Below are positions 1 through 9,758 of a stretch of 64,000 bases of DNA, piece after piece. This DNA comes from a filamentous cyanobacterium ESFC-1 (GTDB lineage Bacteria > Cyanobacteriota > Cyanobacteriia > Cyanobacteriales > Spirulinaceae). The notes beneath the pieces are model-generated. The model did not search any database. It had not been told where the DNA came from and was given only the letters and a program-made list of their open reading frames with translations. How positions within the stretch are numbered: the first letter of the stretch is position 1; each line of letters starts with the position of its first letter. Location of the stretch: positions 5,011,159 through 5,075,158 of the forward strand of contig KB904821.1 in the NCBI GenBank assembly GCA_000380225.1. The letters are read 5' to 3'. The translations under genes were made by a program, and so were the position numbers.

Positions 1-32
1 TGTTGAGTCGTGAACTAATATCAAAAAACCAC

Positions 33-96
33 AGAACCCCGGTTTCTGGCTTAAAATTTCAATTTTCTGTGTAAGCAAATAAGAAACCGGGGTTCT
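33..96. repeat. Inverted repeat, AACCCCGG family
   Basis: A perfect 15-bp inverted repeat: AGAACCCCGGTTTCT at 33-47 and its complement at 82-96, with a 34-base AT-rich spacer. The right arm is followed by a T-rich stretch. A related palindrome lies at 28788-28818, so this looks like a dispersed repeat. It lies downstream of the minus-strand gene at 127-1701 and could help end its transcript. Confidence 0.7.
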
Positions 97-126
97 CAAA
101 CAGTATTTTTTCGGATTTAATATAAG

Positions 127-1701
127 CTACAACGCTATAGGTTTTGAGGATTTGGGGCTGTATCCCGGCGTAATTTCAACATCAGCGCGGGCAATTCTTA
201 AGGTTAAGGAAAGCCGCACTTTGCCACTAAGATTGCGAACAGAGCGATGAATTAATTGATCGGAAAATAAGATAAATTGTCCGGGTTTTAAAACAACCGG
301 AATGGCTTGTGCTGCGAGTTCTGGGGGAACATCAAAAAAGGGACTACCACTAAAAGGATCGGTGGCTTGAATTTTGACGCGATCGCTATTAATATCTAAA
401 AACTCAAAGCCGTTTAAGGCTGTTACTTCAGTTAGGGCAATATAAACATGAACAGTCTTGCTATTTGGAGCAATTAATTGAGGGTAAGAATCTTGATGCC
501 ATAAAGGAATTAGTTTTTGACCCGGATAATTTGCCCATAATTCTGACCGCCATAATACGATATCTTCGCCTAAATTATTTCGCAATACTTCTAATAGTTT
601 TTGGTCTTGACATAATCGCCAAACTGCATCCGAATCAAGATGTCTTTCCATATAAAATTCTCGCTTCCACTGTTGAATCAAAGCCAGAACCGCCGATCCG
701 ACTCGACCTCGGAATAATAGTTTTAGGGGATTCGTTAGATTTTTAGGAGATTTGGGTAATACTTTTGTAAAAATTTCTTGGGTAATTGACGCGATTTCTG
801 CTGCGGTTAAATCGAGATGATGAACTCCCAAAATATGCTGATATTTCTGAGGATTAATGGTAGTAGGAAGGGCGCGATCGAATTGAGTCCAAATCAAACT
901 TTTTTGCATTAAACTTTGGGCAAGTTGGCGATCTTGAGCAACATCCGGTAAAACAAATGGTTGCGCTTTACTGTCGAGAAATTGACCGCTAATACCCAAC
1001 ATTTCTGGGGAAGTTGCACAAAACAAACTACTATACGCACCTTCTTCTGGAGAAAGCCCTAACCTCAGCAAGCGACTCAACTGATGTCCCAGGGTAATAT
1101 TTGAACGCACAAAACCCGGATGAACTGCATTCACTGTAACTTCGGTTGGCTTTAATGTTCTGGCTAATTCTAGGGTAAAAAGTAGCAAGCAAAACTTAGA
1201 AACTGCATAAAGTTCTAAGAAATTAAGCGGTGTTTTTTGGGTTAAAAGATGCCAAGGAATCCCTTGCGGACGCAATGCTAAATCCGAAGCCACCATGACA
1301 ATGCGACTCGGTGCTGATTGTTGGAGTTTATTTAATAACAATTGAGTCAGTAAAAAATGACCTAAATAATTCGTTCCCCAAATCCGTTCAAAGCCTTCTT
1401 GGGTTGTGCCTCTGTGATGAAATATTCCGGCATTATTGATTAAAACGTGCAGAGGAAGATCGCGTTTTTCAAACTCTTGAACGCAGCGACGGACTGAAGC
1501 CAAAGAAGCTAAATCGAGGGGTAGAAACTCGACATTTTGATTATTACTGCGCTGACGAATATACGCGATCGCGTTGGCTGCTTTAGTCGCAGAACGACAA
1601 GCGATAAAAACATGATATCCTTTTCGGGCCAAGCCGAGTGCAGTCATTAAACCCACACCAGAATTGCCACCAGTAACGAGACTAACTGGCCGATCAATCA
1701 T
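127..1701 (-). CDS. SDR oxidoreductase fused to a phytanoyl-CoA dioxygenase-like domain
   Basis: Two enzymes in one chain of about 524 residues. The N-terminal half is a short-chain dehydrogenase of the retinol dehydrogenase/protochlorophyllide reductase type: TGGNSGVG cofactor loop at about 10-17, NNAG near 90, catalytic Ser near 139, YAVSK near 165-169. The C-terminal third resembles PhyH Fe(II)/2-oxoglutarate dioxygenases: HQD near 402-404, a distal His in LIHRS near 485 and a following Arg that could bind 2-oxoglutarate. A linker of about 100 residues joins them. The start was set at the ATG at 1701 because the cofactor motif follows closely; a TTG lies three codons upstream. The substrate is unknown. 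The fusion suggests sequential reduction/oxidation and hydroxylation of one lipid-like or isoprenoid molecule (inference). Confidence 0.8.
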   Translation of the reverse strand: MIDRPVSLVTGGNSGVGLMTALGLARKGYHVFIACRSATKAANAIAYIRQRSNNQNVEFLPLDLASLASVRRCVQEFEKRDLPLHVLINNAGIFHHRGTTQEGFERIWGTNYLGHFLLTQLLLNKLQQSAPSRIVMVASDLALRPQGIPWHLLTQKTPLNFLELYAVSKFCLLLFTLELARTLKPTEVTVNAVHPGFVRSNITLGHQLSRLLRLGLSPEEGAYSSLFCATSPEMLGISGQFLDSKAQPFVLPDVAQDRQLAQSLMQKSLIWTQFDRALPTTINPQKYQHILGVHHLDLTAAEIASITQEIFTKVLPKSPKNLTNPLKLLFRGRVGSAVLALIQQWKREFYMERHLDSDAVWRLCQDQKLLEVLRNNLGEDIVLWRSELWANYPGQKLIPLWHQDSYPQLIAPNSKTVHVYIALTEVTALNGFEFLDINSDRVKIQATDPFSGSPFFDVPPELAAQAIPVVLKPGQFILFSDQLIHRSVRNLSGKVRLSLTLRIARADVEITPGYSPKSSKPIAL

Positions 1702-1835
1702 GGCTGGCAATCCGCATAAAATAAGGTAGATTCATTAATGAGAAGGATACTGTTCTATTCGCTATTATTGCAGGATTTTGGTAGGAAAAGCTATGATTTG
1801 ATGCGATCGCGTCTTATTCCTCATTTGAGCCACCA

Positions 1836-2903
1836 TTACACGCAGCCTTCAATAGCGAGAACATCGGGTAACTGACCACTCCGAAAACGCTGGACTGTAC
1901 CGCTACCGTCGGTTTCAAAAATCACGCGATAATTGCTATTTTTAGCACTTTTAGGCACATAAATCAAATATTTCCCCTCTGGATCGTAGGGGTGTTCCTC
2001 GGATTCGAGGCGATCGGGATACATCTGGCGAATTTCGGCTTCAGTTGTACCAATTCCCGCACCACTCAGGGTTTCGAGATCACCTCCGGTAACGTCAATC
2101 CGCACAATGCGATCGTCAACCACCATAAACGCAACTCCCTCGACTTGCGGTTCTAGGTTGTAGTACAAACAGCCGTATTCCTCTCCCCCACTGGCTTGCT
2201 GCGTGAAAGGGATTCCTGCGGCTTGCGTGGCTTCAGGAACGGTCATTCCTATTTCAATCGGCCCAAACTGCGTTAAAGCCAGAGGAGTTTCGTTATCAAC
2301 CTGATTAGGAAGTTGACCAAAACAGCGATTTTCGCCACTCATATCCCCGAAACAGTCGCCTTGGGTGTTCAGTATAACTACATTACTCACGGTTGAGAAC
2401 TGGTTTAGAGTCTCTTTTATCGCATTTTCGGCTCTCGCATCGTCACCAATTCCGGCAGATTTCACTTCGCGACACAGTTGCAGTTTTGCTATTTTATCTT
2501 CAATCGCGAGTTGAAAATCATCCCCCCCACAAGTGGAGTTCCCAGTTAAGCTGAGGGCAGATTCGAGGCCAGAGTCTTGTTCTTGGGAGGTGGGGCCTTT
2601 AATGAGTTCGGAAAGAGCAAACGCTCCTACTGCCACACTATCAGTTCTGCGCCATACGGGTTCAACATAGCCTAAATCCCCTTGCCCCTTTTCAGGATTC
2701 GAGAAAAACACTTTAACGCGATTCTGAGGCGGTTTTTCGTTATTTTCGGCTTTTTTCTCCTCCTTGGATTCTGAATCATCGTCCGGGGATACTATGGGGT
2801 CTGGAGACGGGTCTGGGGTGGGGTTGGGGGTGGAAGTGCAGCCTTGAATACCAACCAGGGACGCGATCGCGATCGCTGCAACCGTAGCAGAATATTTAAA
2901 CAT
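1836..2903 (-). CDS. GerMN-domain lipoprotein
   Basis: A 355-residue secreted protein. A hydrophobic signal segment ends in the lipobox-like LVGIQGC, so it is probably a lipoprotein. A Pro/Asp/Glu-rich linker follows, then a GerMN (spore-germination GerM-like) domain from about residue 65 to 195, recognisable by VKVFFSNPEKG, the AFALSELIKGPT block and NVVILNTQGDC. A C-terminal region of about 140 residues with GMTVPEA and a conserved-looking Cys follows and is not assigned. In cyanobacteria such proteins are envelope-associated with no agreed function. The ATG at 2903 was chosen over a TTG two codons earlier. It is separated from its neighbours and appears monocistronic. Confidence 0.75.
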   Translation of the reverse strand: MFKYSATVAAIAIASLVGIQGCTSTPNPTPDPSPDPIVSPDDDSESKEEKKAENNEKPPQNRVKVFFSNPEKGQGDLGYVEPVWRRTDSVAVGAFALSELIKGPTSQEQDSGLESALSLTGNSTCGGDDFQLAIEDKIAKLQLCREVKSAGIGDDARAENAIKETLNQFSTVSNVVILNTQGDCFGDMSGENRCFGQLPNQVDNETPLALTQFGPIEIGMTVPEATQAAGIPFTQQASGGEEYGCLYYNLEPQVEGVAFMVVDDRIVRIDVTGGDLETLSGAGIGTTEAEIRQMYPDRLESEEHPYDPEGKYLIYVPKSAKNSNYRVIFETDGSGTVQRFRSGQLPDVLAIEGCV

Positions 2904-3200
2904 AACCAATTCTCAAATTCAGTGTTCTCTTTCTACTGTAAACAGGGTGTCTCGGTAGATATCCTGAAATTATGTTGCTTTGTTAATTGGTTGTCAGGGA
3001 AAGCCGTAATAAAGGTGTTTTGCTAGAAATACTAAGCCAGAAGTATTACAGTTACCGCAATTGTCACATTGATGTCAACGAGGCTTGAGGGCGTTGTTTC
3101 TTACGGCGATATTATATCAAAAGTAAGACGCGATCGGTCTAGGTAAGACTACAGAATATTACCGCGATCGGAGTATATTGCACACACCCTTTTAACCATT

Positions 3201-4496
3201 TTAGTAGGCGGTTTTAATGGTTTCTTCTGGTGTTTCTTCGCGAAGGTAGAAGTACCAGAAAAGATTGGCAACAGCGAGGTTAGAGGCTTTGGTTAGGTTA
3301 TCTTTAACTAAAGCTTTATAACCCACTTCTTGCGCTTTTTGGCTAATATATTCTTCGTATTCTTGACGCAATTCGCGATCGAATAATAACTTGAGTTGAT
3401 CGAGTAAAGAGTCGGGATGAGACTTGGGCTGGATTTCTTCGTATTTGATTAATTCTGGCGGTTTGCTGATTTCGGGAAGGTCAGTGGTTTCGGCTTTTGG
3501 GATGTTGAGATTTGCCAGTTGGCTTTGTTCTTCTGGGGGAAGCGATCGCGCCCAGTCTATTTGATTTTGCCACAGTTCGAGCAAAGCCAGATCGCGATCG
3601 TGAATACAGGTAATTTCAGGAAAGAGAAAATCGAGTTCGTCTTGGGTTTCACAGCGATCGATTACGATTAAACAATCTCTGCGAATTTTATCTTGTAACT
3701 CCCTTAAACAGTTACTTGTCGCCGTAGCTTCTCCTTGAATATGATAAGTTAAAGCAATGGTTTGTTCGATCGTCCAAGCACATTCTAAACGGCGGAGTTG
3801 TCCCACAACATTCATTTCTGACAGTAAATCGGGGCTGTTATAAATTGCCAAAGCATTACCTAAAGTTTGACGCGCATTACTTAACTCCCGTTTACGGCTA
3901 TCAATATCTTCAATAGCCAAAGAGGTTTTAATTAACTTGGTCGCTTCGATAAACCTAGCGTAAGCTTTTGCTAATTCAATCCGATGCTGTTCAAACTTAA
4001 TATCTTTTGCAACTTCATCAATATGTTGCATCACCTCAAAACCTTGGTCGCGCAACGCTTGTTTGAGGTCAAGAAAACCGTCACGAATTTCTAACCGCAT
4101 TTGCTGAACTTCTTTTTTCAGCTTCATCGTTTGCCAGACATTTACGGCTGAAAGGGCAGCAGTTGCAGCGACTCCAACCCCGATAACTGCTGTGGTTGCT
4201 TGTAAAACACCTAATGATGCTTGAATTGCACTTAATTTGCCAATAATAGCTTGATTTTGAGCCGCACTTACAACTTTACCCGCCACCATAACTGCACCTC
4301 CTACTGGATTAGCAGCAAATGTCGCAATCATTGGAACATTGTTGGCTACAGTCCCAACCGCATTCCCGACAAACTGTTTTGTAACTACATCTCTAGCTAC
4401 TCCAATGAATTGACCTGTGGTTTGATTTTTGACCACTTCGTAGACACCAGAAGCAATCCCCGCTTGGATATTCGGGGGAAAAACAAACTCCATCAT
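3201..4496 (-). CDS. Hypothetical Ala/Gly-rich membrane-interacting coiled-coil protein
   Basis: I do not recognise a named family. The first ~130 residues are rich in Ala, Gly and Val, with long uncharged stretches (about residues 45-115) that could insert in or lie on a membrane. A charged helical region follows (KLKKEVQQMRLEIRDGF and on to about 210), likely coiled coil. The C-terminal half is mostly helical and acidic with no catalytic motif I can name. The likely start is one of two adjacent ATGs at 4496/4493; a TTG lies upstream at 4508. It is divergent from the dynamin-like GTPase at 4643, with 146 bp between them, so the two may share control and act together at a membrane (inference). 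Confidence 0.6.
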   Translation of the reverse strand: MMEFVFPPNIQAGIASGVYEVVKNQTTGQFIGVARDVVTKQFVGNAVGTVANNVPMIATFAANPVGGAVMVAGKVVSAAQNQAIIGKLSAIQASLGVLQATTAVIGVGVAATAALSAVNVWQTMKLKKEVQQMRLEIRDGFLDLKQALRDQGFEVMQHIDEVAKDIKFEQHRIELAKAYARFIEATKLIKTSLAIEDIDSRKRELSNARQTLGNALAIYNSPDLLSEMNVVGQLRRLECAWTIEQTIALTYHIQGEATATSNCLRELQDKIRRDCLIVIDRCETQDELDFLFPEITCIHDRDLALLELWQNQIDWARSLPPEEQSQLANLNIPKAETTDLPEISKPPELIKYEEIQPKSHPDSLLDQLKLLFDRELRQEYEEYISQKAQEVGYKALVKDNLTKASNLAVANLFWYFYLREETPEETIKTAY

Positions 4497-4642
4497 AATT
4501 GTTAACAATCCTCAATAAAAGATTAAGTAAATTTACGGCAATAATTACACTCAGTTAACTAAAATTAAGACAATAAAATCTTAATTTTTCACTCCCCTTT
4601 TATCAGTTAAGATAGCACAATAAGCTTTCTGGTGACGACACA
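4497..4642. promoter_or_regulatory. Divergent intergenic region with a 10-bp palindrome
   Basis: This AT-rich spacer carries the promoters of two divergent genes. It contains a perfect inverted repeat, AAAATTAAGA at 4561-4570 and TCTTAATTTT at 4579-4588, with an 8-base centre. A -10-like TAAGAT lies downstream of it on the plus strand. It may be an operator or a short hairpin; no regulator is identified. Confidence 0.4.
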
Positions 4643-7246
4643 ATGAATACTGCTGAAATTAGCTCGGATATTGTTGAGGTCTTATCTCGCATTACAGGGC
4701 AAAAGCTCAATCAACGGGATGTTACCCCAACTTTACTGTTTGCAACTAATTTAATAACGGTTTTGCTTGGGGTAATCTTGGCAGATGGAGAGGTTTCCAC
4801 AGAAGAAAAACAGCAGTTTCAGCAAACTTTGAATCTATTTATTCCCCCACAAGGGAATATGCGTCAGTTAGTACAGTTGTTGGGAAAGGGAGTCAAACAG
4901 AATAAGGTTTACACTAAAACTAAAGTACTCAAGGCTTTGAGCGAATCTTTATCCGAACCAGAAAAGCTTTTGCTGTTAGGATTGGGTTACGAAATGTCAG
5001 CCGCAGATGGCAGTATAGACGCAAAAGAAAAACGCTATTTAGACGCGATCGCGAGTAAGGTTTTCCAACTCAATCCTCGCTATGGTACGGTATTTGAAAC
5101 CGCATTGACGCAACCGGAAAAAGTAGACGCGATCGCGTTAATGGAACTTGAATTTCTACTCAATCCGGGTCGTTTCCAAAATCTCGATCTGGCGTTTATC
5201 GAAGCAGCAAGTCAACTGCTAGAACGCTTACAAGCTGCTGAAAAACCCCAAGAAACGCTCACTCCAGAAACACCCCAAACTTCAGAATCAGTTGCTTATG
5301 AAAGTTTACGGCAATTTCAAGCCCAGAAGCGCAATCTGGATGAAATTTGCCTGAAACTGTGTCAGGTCTTACAAGATTGTGTTGACCAGAGTTTTATTCC
5401 TACAACTTTAATTCAGGATTTGGGCAAAATTTCTCAGAAATTACAATCCCAATCTTTTCGGGTGGCTGTTGTGGGGGAATTTAGTAAAGGAAAATCAACT
5501 TTATTAAATGCTTTACTGGGTGAAGAAATTCAACCGACAAGAGCGATTCCTTGTAGTGGGACAGTAACCATCTTACGATATGGTACGCAAAAGCGAGTCA
5601 TTTGCTGTTACGATGATGGTCACGAAGAAATTATTTCTAGTGAACTATACAAAGAAAAAGCCGCAATTCCTCGTCAAGAAGCGCGAGAAAGAGCCAGTTT
5701 AACAAAGCAGTTAAGTCAATCTGATTTAGCCGAAATTATTTTTGAGCATCCGGGTTTAGCTTTATGTAAAAATGGCGTTGAAATCATTGATTCTCCCGGA
5801 TTGAATGAACACCCTGCGCGTACTGCTATTACTCAGAAATTAATTTCAGGAACAGATGCAATTATTTTCTTAACTCATGCTAACAACGTTTTAACTCAAA
5901 CAGAGCAAGAGTTACTAAATAGTTTGCAAAATAGTTTAAACAACGGAAAACAAAGCGAACCAGTCTCAAATTTATTTATTGTTGTTAACTGTATTGATTT
6001 AATCCGCTTAGAAGAAGATCGAGAAGATATTGAACATCGGGTTAATAATATAGTTTTAGGTAAATCACCGATCATTCGAGGAGAAAACCGTATTCATTAT
6101 ATTTCTGCTCAATCTGCTTTAGATGCAATACAAAAAGATGATGATAATGAATATCTTGCTACATTCAAGCAATTTTATCAAGCAGTTGAAAGCTTTTTAA
6201 TTCAAGAACGAGGACAGATTGAAATTCGCAAATCACTTGCGGATATCAAAACTTGTATTCAATCTAGTTGTGAAGGATTAGAGCAATATCGAGAAGTATT
6301 AGAAGGTAAAGTTAAGTTATCGGAAGAAAGTAAAACTCAAATCATTAATCAAATTGGTGAAATTAGTGGTCGTCAAACTCACCTTATGCAAATTTTATAC
6401 CAAATTACCAATCGCAGCTTTGCAGACATGATTATGTCTTGGAATAATCATTTCAAAAATATCGATGAACGTCTGATCGAAAAAAGTAGTAATTGGTATT
6501 GCCAAGCCGAAGATAAGGAAAAAATTATTGAATTTTATAGCAACTGTTTTGTTGATGACTTGTCACAAGAAATAGACGACTGGATCAAAAATAATTTGCA
6601 ATCAGGAATTTTAAAGCAAAATATATTCGAGCTATACAAAATCCTTGATAATTCACTTAGAGAAATTCAGACTAATTTAATCAATCTTGATACCACAATC
6701 GGTTCTAATTTGAATGAACAGTTTGAATTTTCTAAAACAAATCTCAATAAAAATCTTAATTTAAATGATCTTCTAGGAAATAAGGAAAATGAAGATGGAT
6801 TAGGTTTTTTGGGAAATTTAGCTATAAGTTTAGGAAGTGTAGTTACTAATACACTCTTGGGATTTACCGGTTTAGGTTTACTACCAATTGCTTTAATTGG
6901 TTTAGCAACAGCCGCAGGAATATTTTTTTTGTTCAGTCCTGATTGGAATCAGATTCGTGATGAACTAAAACAAAAAGTGCTTGAGGAAAGATTTAAACAG
7001 TTTTCAGATTCGGAGCAAGAAATTTTTGATGCTATTAGCGAACGAGTAAATGAAATTTTTGATGATATTGCTGTAGAGATTGAAACCATAATGTCTCAAG
7101 CTATGTTTCTTTGCGAAAGTTTAATTGAACAGCATGAAAAAGTACAGCAAGAAAATCAAGCTCAATGTGAAATAGAGAAAGTAACAATATCTTTAAAACG
7201 CCAAGAAATTGAGGAAATCCAAGAAGAACTGAATAGTATTATTTAA
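4643..7246 (+). CDS. TerB-domain bacterial dynamin-like GTPase
   Basis: An 867-residue protein. Residues ~30-195 look like a TerB/tellurite-resistance-type helical domain, with two acidic loops, ILADGEVSTEEK (about 45-56) and SAADGSIDAKEK (about 119-130). The GTPase domain has a P-loop GEFSKGKST at 278-286, a G3 DSPGL at 383-387 and a G4 NCID at 449-452. Long helical stalk segments surround a hydrophobic stretch near 715-768 that could be the membrane paddle. The end is coiled coil. This matches the cyanobacterial bacterial-dynamin-like family, which remodels membranes; the TerB fusion and membrane target are inference. It is divergent from a membrane/coiled-coil protein and convergent with a broken antitoxin-like gene, overlapping it by 8 bases. 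Confidence 0.85.
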   Translation: MNTAEISSDIVEVLSRITGQKLNQRDVTPTLLFATNLITVLLGVILADGEVSTEEKQQFQQTLNLFIPPQGNMRQLVQLLGKGVKQNKVYTKTKVLKALSESLSEPEKLLLLGLGYEMSAADGSIDAKEKRYLDAIASKVFQLNPRYGTVFETALTQPEKVDAIALMELEFLLNPGRFQNLDLAFIEAASQLLERLQAAEKPQETLTPETPQTSESVAYESLRQFQAQKRNLDEICLKLCQVLQDCVDQSFIPTTLIQDLGKISQKLQSQSFRVAVVGEFSKGKSTLLNALLGEEIQPTRAIPCSGTVTILRYGTQKRVICCYDDGHEEIISSELYKEKAAIPRQEARERASLTKQLSQSDLAEIIFEHPGLALCKNGVEIIDSPGLNEHPARTAITQKLISGTDAIIFLTHANNVLTQTEQELLNSLQNSLNNGKQSEPVSNLFIVVNCIDLIRLEEDREDIEHRVNNIVLGKSPIIRGENRIHYISAQSALDAIQKDDDNEYLATFKQFYQAVESFLIQERGQIEIRKSLADIKTCIQSSCEGLEQYREVLEGKVKLSEESKTQIINQIGEISGRQTHLMQILYQITNRSFADMIMSWNNHFKNIDERLIEKSSNWYCQAEDKEKIIEFYSNCFVDDLSQEIDDWIKNNLQSGILKQNIFELYKILDNSLREIQTNLINLDTTIGSNLNEQFEFSKTNLNKNLNLNDLLGNKENEDGLGFLGNLAISLGSVVTNTLLGFTGLGLLPIALIGLATAAGIFFLFSPDWNQIRDELKQKVLEERFKQFSDSEQEIFDAISERVNEIFDDIAVEIETIMSQAMFLCESLIEQHEKVQQENQAQCEIEKVTISLKRQEIEEIQEELNSII

Positions 7247-7469
7247 AACCTTCCCAGAGTTGAGATACCGGAATTGTTTGTCCTGTCATGGCTTCATCCC
7301 AAGCTTGCTGAAAATCCGCTAAAACTTCGGTTTGAGTCATGTCTTCAGGAACATCATTAATAACACGAACCGTCACCTCGACACGGCTATTGCGATCGCG
7401 AGTGAGGGGAGAATCTAAAATAATTTGTCCTTGTTCGTTAATCGTTCCCGTGAGTTTTTATTCTGGCAT
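7239..7469 (-). pseudogene. Broken small antitoxin-like gene
   Basis: On the minus strand an ATG at 7469 is followed after two codons by an in-frame TAA at 7458-7460. The frame is then open for 72 codons to a TAA at 7239-7241. The remaining peptide (KLTGTINEQGQII..., ending QLWEGFK) reads like the small antitoxin-like proteins common in cyanobacteria. A single change of CAA to TAA at codon 4 would explain the break. No other good start codon follows, and no toxin partner lies next to it. It may be a relic, or a sequencing error may hide an intact gene. Confidence 0.5.
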
Positions 7470-7530
7470 TGTTACTTGAATAAACAACTTTCTTCACCTC
7501 AAAAGAGCTACCTCAAACCCACCAATCGAC

Positions 7531-8616
7531 TCAAAGAAAGCCCAAATGTTTGTAAGCCGCTTCCGTGGCAATGCGACCGCGATGGGTGCGATTGAGAAAG
7601 CCGATTTGTAGTAAATAAGGCTCGTAAACCTCCTCAATCGTCTTAGAATCTTCCCCGGTGGCCGCGGCCACGGCTTCAAGACCCACGGGGCCGCCTCGGA
7701 ATTGCTCGATAATGGCGCTTAATACCAAGCGGTCTGTCCAATCTAAGCCCATAACATCGACGTTGTATAAATCTAGGGCGGTGGCGGCTAATTCTTGGTC
7801 AATGGTGGCCATTTCTTTGACTTGGGCATAGTCTCGCACTCGCCGTAGCAAGCGGTTGGCGATGCGGGGTGTGCCTCGGGCCCGACGGGCGATTTCTTCG
7901 GCCCCGTCTTGGGTGACGGTAATTTTGAGTAAATCGGCGGTGCGTTGGATAATGAGGGTGAGTTCGTCGATTTCATAAAATTGTAGTCGTTGAATCAGGC
8001 CGAAGCGATCGCGCAACGGTGAAGTTAACGACCCGACTTTAGTGGTCGCACCAACAAGGGTAAAAGGAGAAAGGGGAATACTGCGCGTCCGGGCAGTTTG
8101 ACCTTTACCAATGGTAATGTCAAGGCGGGAGTCTTCCATCGCCGGATACAGCAATTCCTCGGTCATGCGGTTGAGGCGGTGAATTTCGTCAATAAATAAA
8201 ATATCGCCGGGTTTGAGGTTGATTAAGATGCCTGTAATGTCTCTAGGACGCTCTAGGGCAGGGGCGGCGGTAATTTTGCACGAAGCCCCCATTTCTTGGG
8301 CCAAAATCAAGGACATGGTGGTTTTACCCAAACCAGGCGGCCCGTACAGCAAAAGGTGATCCAGGGCTTCTTTACGACCTTTAGCCGCTTGGATGGCGAT
8401 GTGGAGAACTTCTTTTAAAGATTTTTGACCAATATATTCAGCGAGGCTTTGGGGTCGCAGGCTGTCCTCATTGTTATTCTCAATTTCATCAATTCCCGCC
8501 GTGGCGATCAGGAGGCTTTCTTCTTCACTCATGGCGGGTTTTGAGGATTTACGCCGTTTTTTGCCAGTTTTGGACGAAGATGAGGAATTGTCTTGAGATG
8601 AGCGTTTGATAGCCAT
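7531..8616 (-). CDS. ruvB: Holliday junction branch migration helicase RuvB
   Basis: The AAA+ motor that, with RuvA, drives branch migration of Holliday junctions in recombinational repair. The 361-residue form has the RuvB hallmarks: [11 protein letters not shown], Walker [10 protein letters not shown], Walker B DEIHR, the GATT sensor 1 region, arginine-finger region PLRDRFG, and the C-terminal winged helix with [18 protein letters not shown]. The start at the ATG at 8616 is preferred, because upstream in-frame codons only translate a tandem repeat (rich in Asn, Gln and Thr). The N-terminus before the core is Ser/Lys-rich and longer than in enterobacteria, as is common in cyanobacteria. Confidence 0.95.
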   Translation of the reverse strand: MAIKRSSQDNSSSSSKTGKKRRKSSKPAMSEEESLLIATAGIDEIENNNEDSLRPQSLAEYIGQKSLKEVLHIAIQAAKGRKEALDHLLLYGPPGLGKTTMSLILAQEMGASCKITAAPALERPRDITGILINLKPGDILFIDEIHRLNRMTEELLYPAMEDSRLDITIGKGQTARTRSIPLSPFTLVGATTKVGSLTSPLRDRFGLIQRLQFYEIDELTLIIQRTADLLKITVTQDGAEEIARRARGTPRIANRLLRRVRDYAQVKEMATIDQELAATALDLYNVDVMGLDWTDRLVLSAIIEQFRGGPVGLEAVAAATGEDSKTIEEVYEPYLLQIGFLNRTHRGRIATEAAYKHLGFL

Positions 8617-8665
8617 TGGATATTGGTTGTTTGTTGTTTGTTTTTTGTTGTTTGTTATTCGTGAC
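8617..8665. repeat. Degenerate heptamer repeat upstream of ruvB
   Basis: A run of TTG/TTTG-rich heptamers (TTGGTTG, TTTGTTG and similar), the complement of the CCAATAA/CCAACAA repeat seen elsewhere in the window. It lies directly in front of the ruvB start and so could affect its leader. The rest of 8666-8913 holds a GGGGCGGGGTTTCCCCG palindrome and no gene. Confidence 0.5.
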
Positions 8666-8913
8666 AAGTAATGGTTTCAGATTTTTGTCTATCTGTAGGG
8701 GCGGGGTTTCCCCGTCCAATACAGGCGTTTTAGCGACGCGCTCGTAATATCCCATCCTCCTAACCCTAAAGTTGAGATTGCGTGTGCGGAACCTCACCCC
8801 TACAGAACTTAAGAACTCTATTTATATGAAAACTTTGGCGCTAAAACTTATCATTCACGGTCGCGGACATTATAAAGTTATTTTGAAGCAATATTAGGAA
8901 AAGGGAAAAATTT

Positions 8914-9684
8914 ATGCTGGCTAAACGAATTCTGCCTTGTTTGGATGTGAAAGCGGGACGAGTAGTAAAGGGGATTAATTTTGTCAATCTCAAAGATGCG
9001 GGCGATCCGGTGGAGTTAGCCAAGGCTTACAACGACGCAGGGGCCGATGAGTTGGTTTTTCTCGATATTACGGCAACTCACGAAGACCGCAATATTATTT
9101 TTGATGTGGTGTATCAAACCGCCGAACAAGTGTTTATTCCCCTTACGGTGGGAGGGGGCATTAGTTCGTTAGAAACTATTAAAAAATTGTTAAGAGCCGG
9201 GGCAGATAAAGTGAGTATCAACTCCGCCGCCGTCCGCAATCCCGATTTGATTAATCAAGCGAGCGATCGCTTCGGGGTTCAGTGTATTGTGGTGGCGATT
9301 GATGCCAAGCGCCGAGAGGGTTCTGGCGATCTGGGTTGGGATGTTTATGTGCGCGGGGGCCGGAAAAATACGGGCCTCGATGCCTTGCAATGGGCCCAGG
9401 AAATGGCCCGACGGGGCGCAGGGGAGTTACTGGTAACCAGTATGGATGCGGATGGAACCCAGGCAGGGTATGACTTGGAGTTGACTCGCGCGATCGCCCA
9501 AAGTGTGGAAATTCCGGTGATTGCGTCTGGTGGGGCGGGAACGGTTGAGCATATTCACGCAGCCCTGACTACAGGCCAGGCAGAAGCGGCGTTATTGGCT
9601 TCCTTGCTGCATTACGGGCAGTTAAGCATTGCTGAAATTAAGGATTTTTTACAAAAACAAAACGTGGCAACGCGATCGCTCTAA
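8914..9684 (+). CDS. hisF: Imidazole glycerol phosphate synthase cyclase subunit HisF
   Basis: A 256-residue TIM barrel that, with the glutaminase HisH, makes imidazole glycerol phosphate and AICAR in histidine biosynthesis. It starts [12 protein letters not shown], with the catalytic Asp in [12 protein letters not shown]. It has the phosphate-binding VGGGI and ASGGAG loops and the second catalytic Asp in [13 protein letters not shown]. The length is typical. A clear Shine-Dalgarno (AGGAAAAGGG) precedes the ATG. It is not next to other his genes, as is usual in cyanobacteria. Confidence 0.97.
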   Translation: MLAKRILPCLDVKAGRVVKGINFVNLKDAGDPVELAKAYNDAGADELVFLDITATHEDRNIIFDVVYQTAEQVFIPLTVGGGISSLETIKKLLRAGADKVSINSAAVRNPDLINQASDRFGVQCIVVAIDAKRREGSGDLGWDVYVRGGRKNTGLDALQWAQEMARRGAGELLVTSMDADGTQAGYDLELTRAIAQSVEIPVIASGGAGTVEHIHAALTTGQAEAALLASLLHYGQLSIAEIKDFLQKQNVATRSL

Positions 9685-9758
9685 GTGAACCTGGCGACAA
9701 CCGTCTCTATCGTAAGAAATGTATATTAGAATAAAAGAAATGTTACGTTTCTTAAAAT

